Notes: generated by a model not told the origin, from the letters alone. 64,000 nt of DNA from Winogradskyella bathintestinalis (GCF_030407435.1 NZ_JASDDK010000006.1:62001-126000), one strand, 5' to 3'; counted from the stretch's first letter, positions 25,563-34,349 are shown. A program made the numbers and translations.

Positions 25563-26462
25563 ATGTCTATTGAAGTTCAACACATCACAAAACTATATAA
25601 AGACCAGAAAGCACTCGATGATATATCTTTTAAGGTAAAGAATGCTGAAATTGTTGGTTTTTTAGGACCTAATGGAGCTGGTAAATCGACTATGATGAAA
25701 ATCCTAACAACATATATAGAAGCTTCAGAAGGTACTGCAAAGGTTAATGGTTTTGATGTGAATTCCGACAAAAAGAAGGTTCAAAGTAGTGTTGGATATT
25801 TACCTGAACACAACCCACTGTACACCGATTTATACGTTAAAGAGTATTTGAATTTTAATGCCAATGTTTACGGCACGTCCAAATCTCGTATTGATGAAGT
25901 TATTAAATTAACAGGGTTGTCTCCAGAAGCTCACAAAAAAATCAGTCAACTTTCTAAAGGCTACAGACAACGTGTTGGTTTGGCAAATGCCCTATTGCAT
26001 AATCCTGAGGTATTGATTTTAGATGAACCTACAACAGGTTTAGATCCCAATCAATTAGTTGATATCAGAAATTTAATTAAAAACATTGGTAAAGAAAAAA
26101 CAGTATTTCTTTCTACACACATAATGCAAGAAGTTGAAGCCATGTGCGATCGTGTAATTATTATTAATAAAGGAAAAATTGTAGCGGATAAATATTTAAA
26201 AGATTTAAGAGCCGGACAAGAACAGATTGTGATTGTTGAATTTGATTATAGAGTTGAAGACGCTTTTCTTTTGAAATTACCAAAGGTCACTTCAGTTAAA
26301 AATACGCACGATTTTATATATGAAATTACATTTTCGACCTCGGAGGATATGCGTTCGCACGTTTTTGATTTTGCGCATGATAATGGGTTGAAAATTTTAC
26401 AATTGCATCAGAAAAACACAAGTTTAGAGAGCTTGTTTAGAGAAATGACGAGCTCCACCTAA
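25563..26462 (+). CDS. gldA: Gliding-motility ABC transporter ATP-binding subunit GldA
   Basis: A 299-residue ABC ATPase with Walker A GPNGAGKST (about 35-43), Q-loop region VGYLPEHNPLY, signature LSKGYRQRVGLA, Walker B VLILDEPTTGLDP and H-loop STHIMQEVEAM. The sequence, including the EHNPLY(T/L)D and YRQR stretches and the C-terminal domain of about 80 residues, agrees with flavobacterial GldA, which with GldF and GldG forms an ABC complex needed for gliding in some species. GldF/G are not in the window. Assignment to gldA rather than a general ABC-2 exporter ATPase is from recalled similarity. Confidence 0.82.
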   Translation: MSIEVQHITKLYKDQKALDDISFKVKNAEIVGFLGPNGAGKSTMMKILTTYIEASEGTAKVNGFDVNSDKKKVQSSVGYLPEHNPLYTDLYVKEYLNFNANVYGTSKSRIDEVIKLTGLSPEAHKKISQLSKGYRQRVGLANALLHNPEVLILDEPTTGLDPNQLVDIRNLIKNIGKEKTVFLSTHIMQEVEAMCDRVIIINKGKIVADKYLKDLRAGQEQIVIVEFDYRVEDAFLLKLPKVTSVKNTHDFIYEITFSTSEDMRSHVFDFAHDNGLKILQLHQKNTSLESLFREMTSST

Positions 26463-26493
26463 TCTTTGAGAAGGTAAAACTTACTTTAGGCTA

Positions 26494-27237
26494 TTACTCA
26501 AATAGTAATTCCCCACTATATATACGTTCAACATCCACAACAGCTGGTTGATTTACGGAAATTAAATTTCCGGTACCTCTGAGTTCGCCCGTAAGGGATT
26601 GTTGCGGATTTACGACCATGTCATTACTTCCGCGATGGTAAACCTGAACATGCTCTGCTCTTAAGTTTTCACCTTCAAAACGACCTGCCCCTGAATAAAA
26701 TCCGACGAACAGGTTTTCCACATTACCATCGATGTAAAAGAAAGATAAATTATTTGAGACTACTTCTAAATTCTCGGATGCTATATGAAGTCTAAAATCA
26801 CCCACGGTAAACTCGTTTTCAGCATTAAAATCTTCAGAATACAAATTTAAAGCTGGATAATACAAAATACCATCGGATGACACGCTGTATTGAGAAGAAG
26901 TTCTTATAACATTTATATTTGGCGCTTCAACATAGATTTTAGTGATGCCATATTCCCTAACATAATTACAAGAATTATTATCAGTTAACACCAACTCATT
27001 GTCTATGACTTCGACTTCAACATCATTTATTAAATTTTCACCTGTCTCTATAGTGACTTTATAATCTGGCGCATCCTTAATAATCAATTCTATATCCCTA
27101 TTGACAAAAATTTTCTCGAAACTCGTTACTGAAATCTCTTGGTAAATAATCTCACCTGATGTTTGAAAACAATCGTATACATCTTCGCTATTACAAGCGA
27201 AAATGATGAGACAAAATATGTACAACACTTTTTTCAT
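26494..27237 (-). CDS. DUF2807 (head GIN domain) lipoprotein
   Basis: A 247-residue protein with a lipoprotein signal (LYIFCLIIFAC, lipid Cys about 16) followed by NSED, an acidic stretch similar to the surface-export signal of Bacteroidetes lipoproteins. The body is a beta-helix-like repeat with the DUF2807 pattern FEKIFVNRDIELIIKDAPDY, VIDNELVLTDN and RGTGNLI near the end. The family is common at Bacteroidetes cell surfaces and has no assigned activity. Its start overlaps the upstream PagL-like gene by four bases, so the two proteins are probably co-expressed. Confidence 0.8.
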   Translation of the reverse strand: MKKVLYIFCLIIFACNSEDVYDCFQTSGEIIYQEISVTSFEKIFVNRDIELIIKDAPDYKVTIETGENLINDVEVEVIDNELVLTDNNSCNYVREYGITKIYVEAPNINVIRTSSQYSVSSDGILYYPALNLYSEDFNAENEFTVGDFRLHIASENLEVVSNNLSFFYIDGNVENLFVGFYSGAGRFEGENLRAEHVQVYHRGSNDMVVNPQQSLTGELRGTGNLISVNQPAVVDVERIYSGELLFE

Positions 27238-28328
27238 AATCTAATACCTACTCCAAATTCTACCGCCTCTGCCTTAGCACCATGCGACTTTAGCGTTATT
27301 GTCCCAAATAATTTTTTTCCGAAATAGCGTTTAAGACCTATTCTAAGATATGTCCGTCCTTCAAAATCATAAGGATAATAAATATAGTATCCGAATTGTG
27401 TAATGACAGACATTTTATTAATAAATAGCTCGTGACCGGCAAAAACACCGACTCGTTTATAATCTTCATCACCACTTACATCGAGCTCAGGAAAAGAAAC
27501 CGATTGGTAATATATAAGTTCCTTAAGAAAATTAGAGAAAAATACATCTGTACCCAACTGAATAGAACTTATGTCACTTAATCTTTTATCTGCATATCCT
27601 GAAAAAATATAAAAAGGAAATTGACCACTCCCAATAACATCGCTTTGGTTAATACCAGATCTAAAGACCAAATTGAACTTAATGTTTTCAGTGTATTTTT
27701 GAGTGTCATTATTGTCTTTATACACTTGGTCTTCAGCATCGAGATTATAGGACAAGCCCATATTAAACGCAATGGTATTAACACTGGTATTTGGTGCAGT
27801 AACATTGGCATTTGAGTAGTGGATTAAAGATAAACCCGCTTGCACCCCAAAACGTTTAAATAAACGTTCTTTTTTATAGTTGAGCATGAGGTACGTTGAA
27901 CTTAAAATATCGGAACCAAAAGCAACATTTTTTGGGTTTTCTATCTTATCATAAGGATTGGTCGTATAGGCTAAACCCTGTGCCAATCTCAACATTACAT
28001 TACGTTTAAAAAAGTAAAAATTATAATGTGCATATACCCCAAAGTTATGACCCAATTTATCGTTTTTTAAATCTTGATATATAAAAGACGCCCCGTAATC
28101 TGGATAATTGTAACGTTGTTCCCATGGGTTATTTCCAAAAGTTTTCTTATTATAACTAAAAATAAACCCGTCGGGGTGACCAGTTATAAGATGAAGAATA
28201 TCATTATTATGAAGCGCTATATTTCCACCAAAATAATTAAGGTCAAAATAGGTGTTGGTCGGTTTTTTTTCTTGTGAAAAAGAGAAAAATCCAACTGCGA
28301 CAATTAAACTCGTAAGCCAGTACTTCAT
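27234..28328 (-). CDS. PagL-like acyloxyacyl hydrolase family outer-membrane protein
   Basis: A 364-residue exported barrel protein. Signal peptide about 1-18 (YWLTSLIVAVGFFSFS). The body shows HDD-like features of Bacteroidetes acyloxyacyl hydrolase/PagL-like proteins: DILHLITGHPDGFIFSYNK, PWEQRYNYPDYGASF, LAQGLAYTTNPYD and LSLIHYSNANV, where the His-x-Ser of HYSN corresponds to the catalytic pair of the lipid A deacylase PagL. It ends in a barrel strand AVEFGVGIRL. It would remove an acyl chain from lipid A at the outer membrane. Activity is inferred from family; a purely structural role is possible. Operon with the DUF2807 lipoprotein. Confidence 0.7.
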   Translation of the reverse strand: MKYWLTSLIVAVGFFSFSQEKKPTNTYFDLNYFGGNIALHNNDILHLITGHPDGFIFSYNKKTFGNNPWEQRYNYPDYGASFIYQDLKNDKLGHNFGVYAHYNFYFFKRNVMLRLAQGLAYTTNPYDKIENPKNVAFGSDILSSTYLMLNYKKERLFKRFGVQAGLSLIHYSNANVTAPNTSVNTIAFNMGLSYNLDAEDQVYKDNNDTQKYTENIKFNLVFRSGINQSDVIGSGQFPFYIFSGYADKRLSDISSIQLGTDVFFSNFLKELIYYQSVSFPELDVSGDEDYKRVGVFAGHELFINKMSVITQFGYYIYYPYDFEGRTYLRIGLKRYFGKKLFGTITLKSHGAKAEAVEFGVGIRL

Positions 28329-28574
28329 GTATATATTATTGCCGGCAAAAATATAATAATAAGTTTAGTTATTAATGGACATTTGTAAACCATAACATCA
28401 TAGAAATATACAGTAAGCGCTAAACGTCAAAATGCAAAAACAATTCGCTGATACTTAGAGATGTTATAGCATTACAATGATTCTCAATTTTATAAGGATT
28501 ATGTTTATTTAGTACGCAGTCCTTTGAAATTACCCTTTTTTATGAGTTATTTATGAGCTACCTCAGCTTCAAAA

Positions 28575-29459
28575 TTAAGAAACGTCAAACAAACTGGATG
28601 ATAAATAACGATCACCGCGATCACAAATAATGGCAACGACCACACCATGATCTAAGTTATCAATTAACTTTAAAGCTGCAGCAACAGATCCACCACTACT
28701 CATTCCTGCAAAAATACCTTCTTCTTTTGCTAAGCGTTGTGTCATTGCTTTTGCTTCTGTTTCATTAATTTCTATAATTTTATCTACTTTGTCTCTATTA
28801 AAAATACTTGGAACATATTCTGGCGACCATTTTCTTATACCAGGAATTCGCGACCCGTCTTCGGGCTGCGCTCCAATTATTTGAATATTCTTGTTCTGTT
28901 CTTTGAGAAATGTAGATGTTCCCATTATAGTTCCTGTGGTACCCATAGCAGAAACAAAATGTGTAATTTTATGTTCTGTATCTTTCCAGATTTCGGGAGC
29001 TGTAGTTTTGTTATGTGCGCGCCAGTTATCATCATTTTCAAACTGATTTAATAAAAAATATCCCTCAGTATCGCGCATATTGAAAGCCACATCTCTAGAT
29101 CCTTCAATACCACGATCGGCTGGCGTTAAAATTAATTCTGCACCATAAGCACGCATAGTTTTTATCCGTTCTTCAGTAGAATTTTCAGGCATTACCAATG
29201 CGATTTTCAAACCAAATAATTGGGAAACGTAAGCCAATGCTATACCAGTATTACCACTGGTAGCTTCAACCAAACGGTCTCCTTTCTTTAAATCACCCCG
29301 CTTTAGAGCTTCAGATATCATATTGTAAGCTGGTCGGTCTTTAACGCTTCCACCTGGATTGTTTCCCTCTAATTTGAAAAACAATCTTACGTTTGGCTTT
29401 GAAACTAAACTTACACTTTCTACCAGAGGTGTATTCCCTATTTGTTTTAAAATGCTCAT
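28575..29459 (-). CDS. cysM: Cysteine synthase (CysM-type)
   Basis: PLP-dependent fold-type II enzyme making cysteine from O-acetylserine and sulfide. The 294-residue protein has the PLP lysine in NPGGSVKDRPAY (K40), the substrate loop ATSGNTGIAL, the phosphate-binding GTTGT in SAMGTTGTIMG, and AGMSSGGSVAAAL. Its length and ending are those of the CysM branch (about 290-300) rather than CysK (about 310-325). It is directly downstream of serine acetyltransferase with six bases between. Both are intact although the sulfite reductase remnant nearby is dead, so sulfide must come from another source. Confidence 0.94.
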   Translation of the reverse strand: MSILKQIGNTPLVESVSLVSKPNVRLFFKLEGNNPGGSVKDRPAYNMISEALKRGDLKKGDRLVEATSGNTGIALAYVSQLFGLKIALVMPENSTEERIKTMRAYGAELILTPADRGIEGSRDVAFNMRDTEGYFLLNQFENDDNWRAHNKTTAPEIWKDTEHKITHFVSAMGTTGTIMGTSTFLKEQNKNIQIIGAQPEDGSRIPGIRKWSPEYVPSIFNRDKVDKIIEINETEAKAMTQRLAKEEGIFAGMSSGGSVAAALKLIDNLDHGVVVAIICDRGDRYLSSSLFDVS

Positions 29460-29465
29460 TATTAG

Positions 29466-30203
29466 TTATTTACTTGAGATTTTTATATCTGACTTATGAG
29501 TGACTATAGAATTTTTAGGTATGGATTGTGTTATCCAAACATTTGCACCTATTGTACTATTCTCACCAATTACAACATCACCACCAAGTATAGTGGCGTT
29601 GGCATATATGGTAACATTATCTAAAATTGTAGGATGTCTTTTTACATGCTCTAATTGTTTCGCAACTTTAATTCCTCCCAAAGTTACCCCTTGGTATAGT
29701 GTAACATTATCTCCAATAACAGCCGTCTCACCAACAACGACACCCGTTGCATGATCTATAAAAAACGATTTTCCTATTACGGCTCCGGGATGGATATCCG
29801 TCCCAGATTTACTATGTGCGTATTCACTAATCATTCTTGGTAAAATAGGAATTTCGAGTTGCCACAAAATATGGCTGATACGATACATCGTAATTGCATA
29901 AAACCCAGGATATGCCAAATAAACTTCTTTGACACTCTTGGCCGCCGGATCGGTATTATAAGCTGCATTGGCATCTAGAAACAATTCTGGTTGTAACGCT
30001 TGAACCTCGTTTTTAAATTTTTCCCAGCGCGTGTTACAAAGTCCACACTCTAAGCCTTCAGAGATTTTAAAAAAGGAGGCCTTTATTCCATTTAATTTCT
30101 TCTCTTGATTTATTGGAGAATCCAAAACAAAATAAAATAATTCTTTAGCCAAATCTTCTACTTGCTCTTTAAATCTTAAAGGAATTTGCAATATCTTGTC
30201 CAT
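29466..30203 (-). CDS. epsC: Serine O-acetyltransferase (EpsC type)
   Basis: Acetylates serine to O-acetylserine, the carbon precursor of cysteine. The 245-residue protein has an alpha-helical N-terminal region followed by a left-handed beta helix of hexapeptide repeats (GTDIHPGAVIGKSFFIDHATGVVVGETAVIG, split here as SGTDIHPGAVIGKSF and IDHATGVVVGETAVIG; then VTLYQGVTLGG, NATILGGDVVIG). The catalytic HATG and the VTLGG turn are present. It carries a longer N-terminal part than E. coli CysE and ends without the CysE tail that binds CysK. It forms a two-gene unit with cysM. Confidence 0.92.
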   Translation of the reverse strand: MDKILQIPLRFKEQVEDLAKELFYFVLDSPINQEKKLNGIKASFFKISEGLECGLCNTRWEKFKNEVQALQPELFLDANAAYNTDPAAKSVKEVYLAYPGFYAITMYRISHILWQLEIPILPRMISEYAHSKSGTDIHPGAVIGKSFFIDHATGVVVGETAVIGDNVTLYQGVTLGGIKVAKQLEHVKRHPTILDNVTIYANATILGGDVVIGENSTIGANVWITQSIPKNSIVTHKSDIKISSK

Positions 30204-30374
30204 AGGACTTTTTTGTTTTAATAAATTAAGTCAATTCTTACGTTATAATATTGAACTTATTTTTCTTCGATGTAAGTATCAACCCTCAAAAATAAGAATT
30301 GCTGTTTTATTAAAAAAGAATACACTGAATGAACATGATTAAATTTAAAATTACAAGACGTTCTATCTAATTCC

Positions 30375-30470
30375 TTACATAAAGTGCGAGATAATTAATG
30401 ATACTACCGTCAACAAGATAATCTGCACAAAAAACCTAAAATCTGATTTATGCTTTTTTATTAATTTCAT
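30375..30470 (-). CDS. Candidate small membrane protein (31 aa)
   Basis: From ATG 30470 the minus strand encodes a basic start MKLIKKHKSDFRFF followed by a hydrophobic stretch (VQIILLTVVSLIIS) and a short end, HFM, then TAA. The layout is a single-span membrane peptide with a positive N-terminus inside. A near-consensus -7 box lies just upstream (GATATTTG, one mismatch). It lies between epsC and the decayed sulfur genes. I do not recognise it; chance is a real alternative for so short a frame. Confidence 0.35.
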   Translation of the reverse strand: MKLIKKHKSDFRFFVQIILLTVVSLIISHFM

Positions 30471-30599
30471 ATTTATTAGACTTAAAATTAAAGTACAAAT
30501 ATCTGATTAAATCGATGTTCCATTGTTAATTTATCCGTAAGAAACGGTTATCGTTATGTATTAAAACACAAAATCTTTAACTATTAAAACGGAGTTTAA

Positions 30600-30899
30600 A
30601 AACCAATAATAGTATATAATTAGTCCCAATATCGGGGATCATCCAAATAAAGTAATAAAAGCATCTGTTTCTAAAGTTTCGGTTTCTCCATTTATAGTAA
30701 TAACAACCGCTTGAATTTTATATTCACCGTGCTCTTGCCTGATTTTTGCTGGTGTAATTAAGTTAATTTTATTGAGCAATTTTAATTCTTGGACACGTTC
30801 TACAGAATTTAATGCATCTCTAAATTAGTTCCGTCCATGAAACAAAGTGACATCTGCGATCACATTAGCTAGAAAAATACTGCAATCTAGAGCAAAGTC
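30600..30899 (-). pseudogene. Remnant of a ferredoxin-NADP reductase-like flavoprotein
   Basis: On the minus strand a frame reads FALDCSIFLANVIADVTLFH, then (after a stop) FRDALNSVERVQELKLLNK, INLITPAKI and ETLETDAFITLFG. This matches the NADP-binding half of thioredoxin-reductase-like ferredoxin-NADP reductases (family pattern GDSALDWSIFLA...VTLIHRR..FR.AL.SV..VQEL...INLITPA...LE.D.FIPLFG). The N-terminal FAD half and the C-terminus are missing and there are in-frame stops. It is directly fused to the sulfite reductase remnant at about 30900 by a deletion. Confidence 0.72.
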
Positions 30900-31098
30900 T
30901 CTTTACCGTAGAGTAATTTAATATTTATCATTTGCACACCCTCTTGTCGCTGATCGCACATACCTTTCGTTAAGCACAGACTTTTAAATTTCTCTTCATA
31001 AACCTGTCTAATATTGAAAAGTTATTAATTGCAAAATCAAGGATGTTCTTTTCTACTATTGGAATTTCTAATTCTGTTCTAAGACTTTGTATATCCTA
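30900..31098 (-). pseudogene. Remnant of an assimilatory sulfite/nitrite reductase, N-terminal part
   Basis: The minus strand reads IQSLRTELEIPIVEKNILDF, then after a frameshift YEEKFKSLCLTKGMCDQRQE and GVQMINIKLLYGKET. This corresponds to the N-terminus of the Bacteroidetes ferredoxin-type sulfite reductase (recalled family pattern QSFRTELE.P.VEKDI..LE, EEKFKSLRLARGVYGQRQ.GVQMIR.KLPYGK). Only about 65 codons remain, with substitutions at conserved sites and a frameshift. It is 60 bases downstream of cysH. Its loss implies that sulfite is no longer reduced by this enzyme. Confidence 0.72.
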
Positions 31099-31160
31099 CA
31101 TCAACCTTTCTACATCGACTCCATATTGTTTAGCTTAGCAAAGGAACCTTACTTTAATAA

Positions 31161-31781
31161 TTATTCTAAGTGTATTCCACACTCTCTATTAAGGAGTGCT
31201 TTTATAGGATCGAAATAATAGTGATTTTTGGCTAATTGATTATCTTCAATATATTGATCTAAATCGGCATCGCTCCAATAATAAAATGGACTTACTTTAA
31301 GAATGCCATCTTTACTATAACTTAAAATATCTTTTTTATCTCTAAATTCGGTTTGTCTTACCCGGATATTAGTAAACCAAATATCTGGATCTTGTTCTTG
31401 CAAAGCACGCCTAAAAGGTTCTAATTTTACAGCTTCAGAAAAAACAGCATGGTTATCATCTTCTAAACTTGGTAAGCCGATAGACGCTTCAATTTCTTCT
31501 TTGCTATATAGACTTTGATATTTAAAAATATTGAGATTATACTTTTTAATTATAATAGATGCATGCTCATATGTACTTGGTTGATTGTACAAGGTATCGC
31601 ACCAAACGACTTTAATATCTTTTTCTAACTTAGACATGGTGCTCAACAAAACCGAAGAATACACACCAAAACTAGTTGTAACTATCCTATTATCAGATAA
31701 TTTTAATGCCCATTTAACAATTTCAGTCGGACTTTTATCTCGTAATTTTTTATTCCAATATGCTGTATCTATATTAATCAT
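31161..31781 (-). CDS. cysH: Phosphoadenosine/adenosine phosphosulfate reductase family protein
   Basis: A 206-residue member of the PAPS/APS reductase family, which reduces activated sulfate to sulfite with thioredoxin. The PP-loop region is VTTSFGVYSSVLLSTM, followed by VVWCDTLYNQPSTYEHA, FTNIRVRQTEFRDK (family arginine motif) and the catalytic cysteine in the C-terminal RECGIHLE (C202). The reading frame is complete, but the genes that should follow it are dead or missing here. It may be functionally orphaned and at an early stage of decay. The lack of CC/CxxC pairs suggests a PAPS-type enzyme without an iron-sulfur cluster. Confidence 0.82.
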   Translation of the reverse strand: MINIDTAYWNKKLRDKSPTEIVKWALKLSDNRIVTTSFGVYSSVLLSTMSKLEKDIKVVWCDTLYNQPSTYEHASIIIKKYNLNIFKYQSLYSKEEIEASIGLPSLEDDNHAVFSEAVKLEPFRRALQEQDPDIWFTNIRVRQTEFRDKKDILSYSKDGILKVSPFYYWSDADLDQYIEDNQLAKNHYYFDPIKALLNRECGIHLE

Positions 31782-32245
31782 TTTATTCTTTTAATGTTAT
31801 ATAAAAATATCTGCTTAAAAATCTTAAGTGTCATATTTTAATCTTTGCTTCTAATAGTACCACTAGTGTTAAGCACAGATGATCATATAAGAAATAGAGA
31901 TGTCGTCAATGGCCATGGATCCTTACATCTTATAGGTTTACTGATACTTGTCCCCATACTTATTGAGGTATACGCACTTTTAAAATATTGATTTTCAATA
32001 CTCATGATTTTTGGTTGTCTGTAATTCTTTTTACAATTAACCTTTTTATCCTATCAACTTACTAGAGTAATGCAAACCTAGAACTTTATTTTAAATGAAC
32101 AACATAAAAATTTCGGAAAAATAATCTTGAAAACTTGAAAATTTGATAGTTACCTCTATTGAATCTTTATTTGATTAAATAGATAATAGCTATATTATGC
32201 GTTGAATTGTAATCTAAGTTCAACTAGTAGTTGAAAACTTATATA
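31782..32245. other. Non-coding stretch between cysH and the Rrf2 gene
   Basis: I find no gene of useful length here. A short minus-strand frame starting MSIENQYFKSAYTSISMGTS at about 32006 breaks after some 40 codons and matches nothing I know. Given the dead genes next door this may be the remains of another member of the sulfate-assimilation cluster, but no segment supports a name. Confidence 0.4.
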
Positions 32246-32671
32246 CTATAGCTTTAAATTCGTGTGTGCTAAATCAGCTAATGTCGTGTTTCTAAATATT
32301 TCTAACGTATTGTCACGAACTTCAATCATTAATTTGTGTACAGCGCAAGTCGTCTCATCCGGACAATCATCACACTTTTCATAAAAATTGAGACTTACAC
32401 AAGGCACCATTGCAATTGGTCCTTCTAATAATCGCATAACTGTGGTCATTGGAATCTCTTTTGGGTCTTTTAACAAATAATAACCACCACCTTTACCCTT
32501 TTTTGAACTTAACAAGCCATTTTTTCTTAAGGTCAATAATATACTTTCAAGAAATTTTTGTGAAATATTTTCAGATTTTGAAATTGAAGAAATCTGAACT
32601 GGCATCCTCACATCTTGTTTGGCCAAATACACCAGCGCTTTTATTCCATATTTTGTTTTCTTTGAAAGCAT
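32246..32671 (-). CDS. Rrf2-family transcriptional regulator
   Basis: A 141-residue Rrf2/IscR-type winged-helix protein (MLSKKTKYGIKALVYLAKQ, then ISQKFLESILLTLRKNGLLSSKKGKGGGYYL, given here as two recognisable blocks: SKKTKYGIKALVYLAK and KFLESILLTLRKNGL). The C-terminal part has four Cys in PCVSLNFYEKCDDCPDETTC, a set that can hold an iron-sulfur cluster. In Flavobacteriaceae such a gene commonly stands in front of the sulfate-assimilation genes and is presumed to control them, and that is its position here. It diverges from metK, so it could also affect that promoter. Confidence 0.9.
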   Translation of the reverse strand: MLSKKTKYGIKALVYLAKQDVRMPVQISSISKSENISQKFLESILLTLRKNGLLSSKKGKGGGYYLLKDPKEIPMTTVMRLLEGPIAMVPCVSLNFYEKCDDCPDETTCAVHKLMIEVRDNTLEIFRNTTLADLAHTNLKL

Positions 32672-32777
32672 ATCGTAAATCTACTAATTTTTTCATTTGT
32701 AAGAACTTAAACAACTTCAAATTAAAAATTATAAATTTTCTTTGAACCTTTAGGTACTCAGTTTTAATATTAATGCG

Positions 32778-32785
32778 TATTTTTG
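32778..32785 (+). promoter_or_regulatory. -7 promoter box of metK
   Basis: TATTTTTG is an exact match to TAnnTTTG. Transcription would begin about seven bases on, giving an untranslated leader of roughly 195 bases in front of metK, long enough to hold the SAM-II-like element. Confidence 0.6.
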
Positions 32786-32795
32786 CACAGATTTA

Positions 32796-32910
32796 AGAGG
32801 AAAAATTTGATCTGATTGCAACCTCTAATGCTAAATTCGTTTAGCAGCTGTTCTTAATATAAAAGAGCAGATCCTAAAACATAATTAGGATAAAAAAAAA
32901 TGCTAAAGCA
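32796..32910 (+). promoter_or_regulatory. Candidate SAM-II-type riboswitch (long-loop form) in the metK leader
   Basis: AGAGG (32796-32800) pairs with CCTCT (32822-32826). The loop between holds AATTTGA...CTGATTGCAA, and downstream comes GCTAAA at 32830-32835 and again at 32902-32907. SAM-II aptamers have this order: P1 arm, AUUUG, UUGCA, P1 arm, then GCUAAA forming the pseudoknot. Between the two GCTAAA copies are three hairpins (GCTAAA/TTTAGC, CTGTTCTT/AAGAGCAG, ATCCTAA/TTAGGAT), which fits a long-loop variant using the distal copy. No intrinsic terminator follows, so control would be at translation. The SAM synthase gene downstream is a logical target. Assignment is by eye. Confidence 0.6.
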
Positions 32911-32987
32911 GTAAGTTAAACGGACTTCTCTAGCGACCTAGCAATCTCAAATTTTTCATAATAACTATAACCTAAAACATAGGAATT

Positions 32988-34241
32988 ATGCCATATTTAT
33001 TTACTTCAGAGAGTGTTTCTGAAGGACATCCAGACAAAGTAGCGGATCAAATCAGCGATGCGCTTATCGATAATTTTTTAGCTTTTGATCCAGAATCTAA
33101 AGTAGCTTGTGAAACTTTAGTAACCACCGGACAGGTTGTTCTGGCAGGCGAAGTGAAATCAAATACTTACCTCGATGTTCAAAAAATTGCAAGAGATACT
33201 ATTAATAAGATAGGTTACACTAAAGGGGCTTATATGTTTGATGGCAACTCTTGTGGTGTACTATCTGCCATTCACGAACAGTCTGAAGATATCAACAGAG
33301 GTGTAGATAGAGCCTCTAAAGAAGAGCAAGGTGCTGGCGACCAAGGAATGATGTTCGGTTATGCTACCAATGAAACTGACAACTATATGCCGCTAGCTTT
33401 AGATTTATCGCATAGAATCTTAAAGGAACTGGCTACGTTACGTCACGAAAACAAAGCCATTACGTATTTAAGACCAGACTCTAAAGGACAAGTTACCATA
33501 GAGTATAGCGACAACAACGTGCCTCAACGCATTGATTCTATCGTAGTTTCTACCCAACATGATGAGTTTGATACAGATGATAAAATGTTGGCAAAGATCC
33601 GCAAAGATATTATTGAGATTTTAATTCCGAGAGTAGTATCTCAATTGCCCGAACATATTCAGCAATTATTTAATGATGATATTACATACCATATCAACCC
33701 TACAGGGAAATTTGTTATTGGTGGACCACACGGTGATGCAGGATTAACGGGCCGTAAAATTATTGTTGATACATACGGCGGTAAAGGAGCACATGGTGGT
33801 GGAGCTTTTTCTGGTAAGGATCCGAGTAAAGTAGATCGTAGTGCTGCATATGCAACAAGACACATTGCCAAGAATTTAGTCGCTGCTGGTTTATGTGACG
33901 AAATTTTAGTACAAGTCTCTTACGCCATCGGAGTTGTAGAACCAATGGGTATATTCGTTGATACTTATGGTACTTGCCATTTTAATTTAACGGATGGCGA
34001 AATTGCTAAAACTGTTAAGACATTATTTGATATGCGTCCGGCGGCTATCGAAAAGCGTTTAAAATTACGCCAACCTATGTATAGCGAAACTTCAGTTTAC
34101 GGGCACATGGGTAGACAACCCGAAACCGTTAAGAAATCATTTCAACAACCAAATGGAGAGACAGTTTCATTGGATGTAGAATTGTTTACTTGGGAAAAGC
34201 TGGATTATGTTGATAAAGTAAAAGCTGCTTTTGAAATTTAA
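32988..34241 (+). CDS. metK: Methionine adenosyltransferase (SAM synthetase)
   Basis: Makes S-adenosylmethionine from methionine and ATP. The 417-residue protein has the N-terminal [20 protein letters not shown], the central [12 protein letters not shown] motif (bacterial signature GAGDQG-(L/I/M)-M-FG), the [20 protein letters not shown] stretch and [19 protein letters not shown] with the P-loop-like lysines. It is somewhat longer than the E. coli enzyme (384) because of an insertion around residues 150-180, as is usual in Bacteroidetes. It is preceded by a long leader with a SAM-II-like element and followed by a strong terminator. Confidence 0.97.
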   Translation: MPYLFTSESVSEGHPDKVADQISDALIDNFLAFDPESKVACETLVTTGQVVLAGEVKSNTYLDVQKIARDTINKIGYTKGAYMFDGNSCGVLSAIHEQSEDINRGVDRASKEEQGAGDQGMMFGYATNETDNYMPLALDLSHRILKELATLRHENKAITYLRPDSKGQVTIEYSDNNVPQRIDSIVVSTQHDEFDTDDKMLAKIRKDIIEILIPRVVSQLPEHIQQLFNDDITYHINPTGKFVIGGPHGDAGLTGRKIIVDTYGGKGAHGGGAFSGKDPSKVDRSAAYATRHIAKNLVAAGLCDEILVQVSYAIGVVEPMGIFVDTYGTCHFNLTDGEIAKTVKTLFDMRPAAIEKRLKLRQPMYSETSVYGHMGRQPETVKKSFQQPNGETVSLDVELFTWEKLDYVDKVKAAFEI

Positions 34242-34264
34242 TTGAACTTCTAAAAAATAACATT

Positions 34265-34300
34265 AAAACACGCTAGCTTCAACGTTAGCGTGTTTTGTTT
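34265..34300 (+). terminator. Intrinsic terminator after metK
   Basis: AAAACACGCTA (34265-34275) and TAGCGTGTTTT (34286-34296) form an 11-bp stem followed by GTTTT, 24 bases past the metK stop. Confidence 0.88.
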
Positions 34301-34349
34301 TATACAAATGTCTCAATTATACCTAGTCTTGGATCCGTACTATTAGCTT

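Noticed and set aside
32796..32836. S-box (SAM-I) riboswitch in front of metK
   Set aside because: GCAACC and TGCTAAAT resemble S-box words, but the GGAGGGA/GGCCC core and multi-stem layout are missing; the SAM-II order of motifs fits better.
32828..32857. Short uORF MLNSFSSCS in the metK leader, as a possible leader peptide
   Set aside because: It has no methionine codons beyond the start and overlaps the SAM-II-like aptamer and its GCTAAA word, which explains the sequence better.
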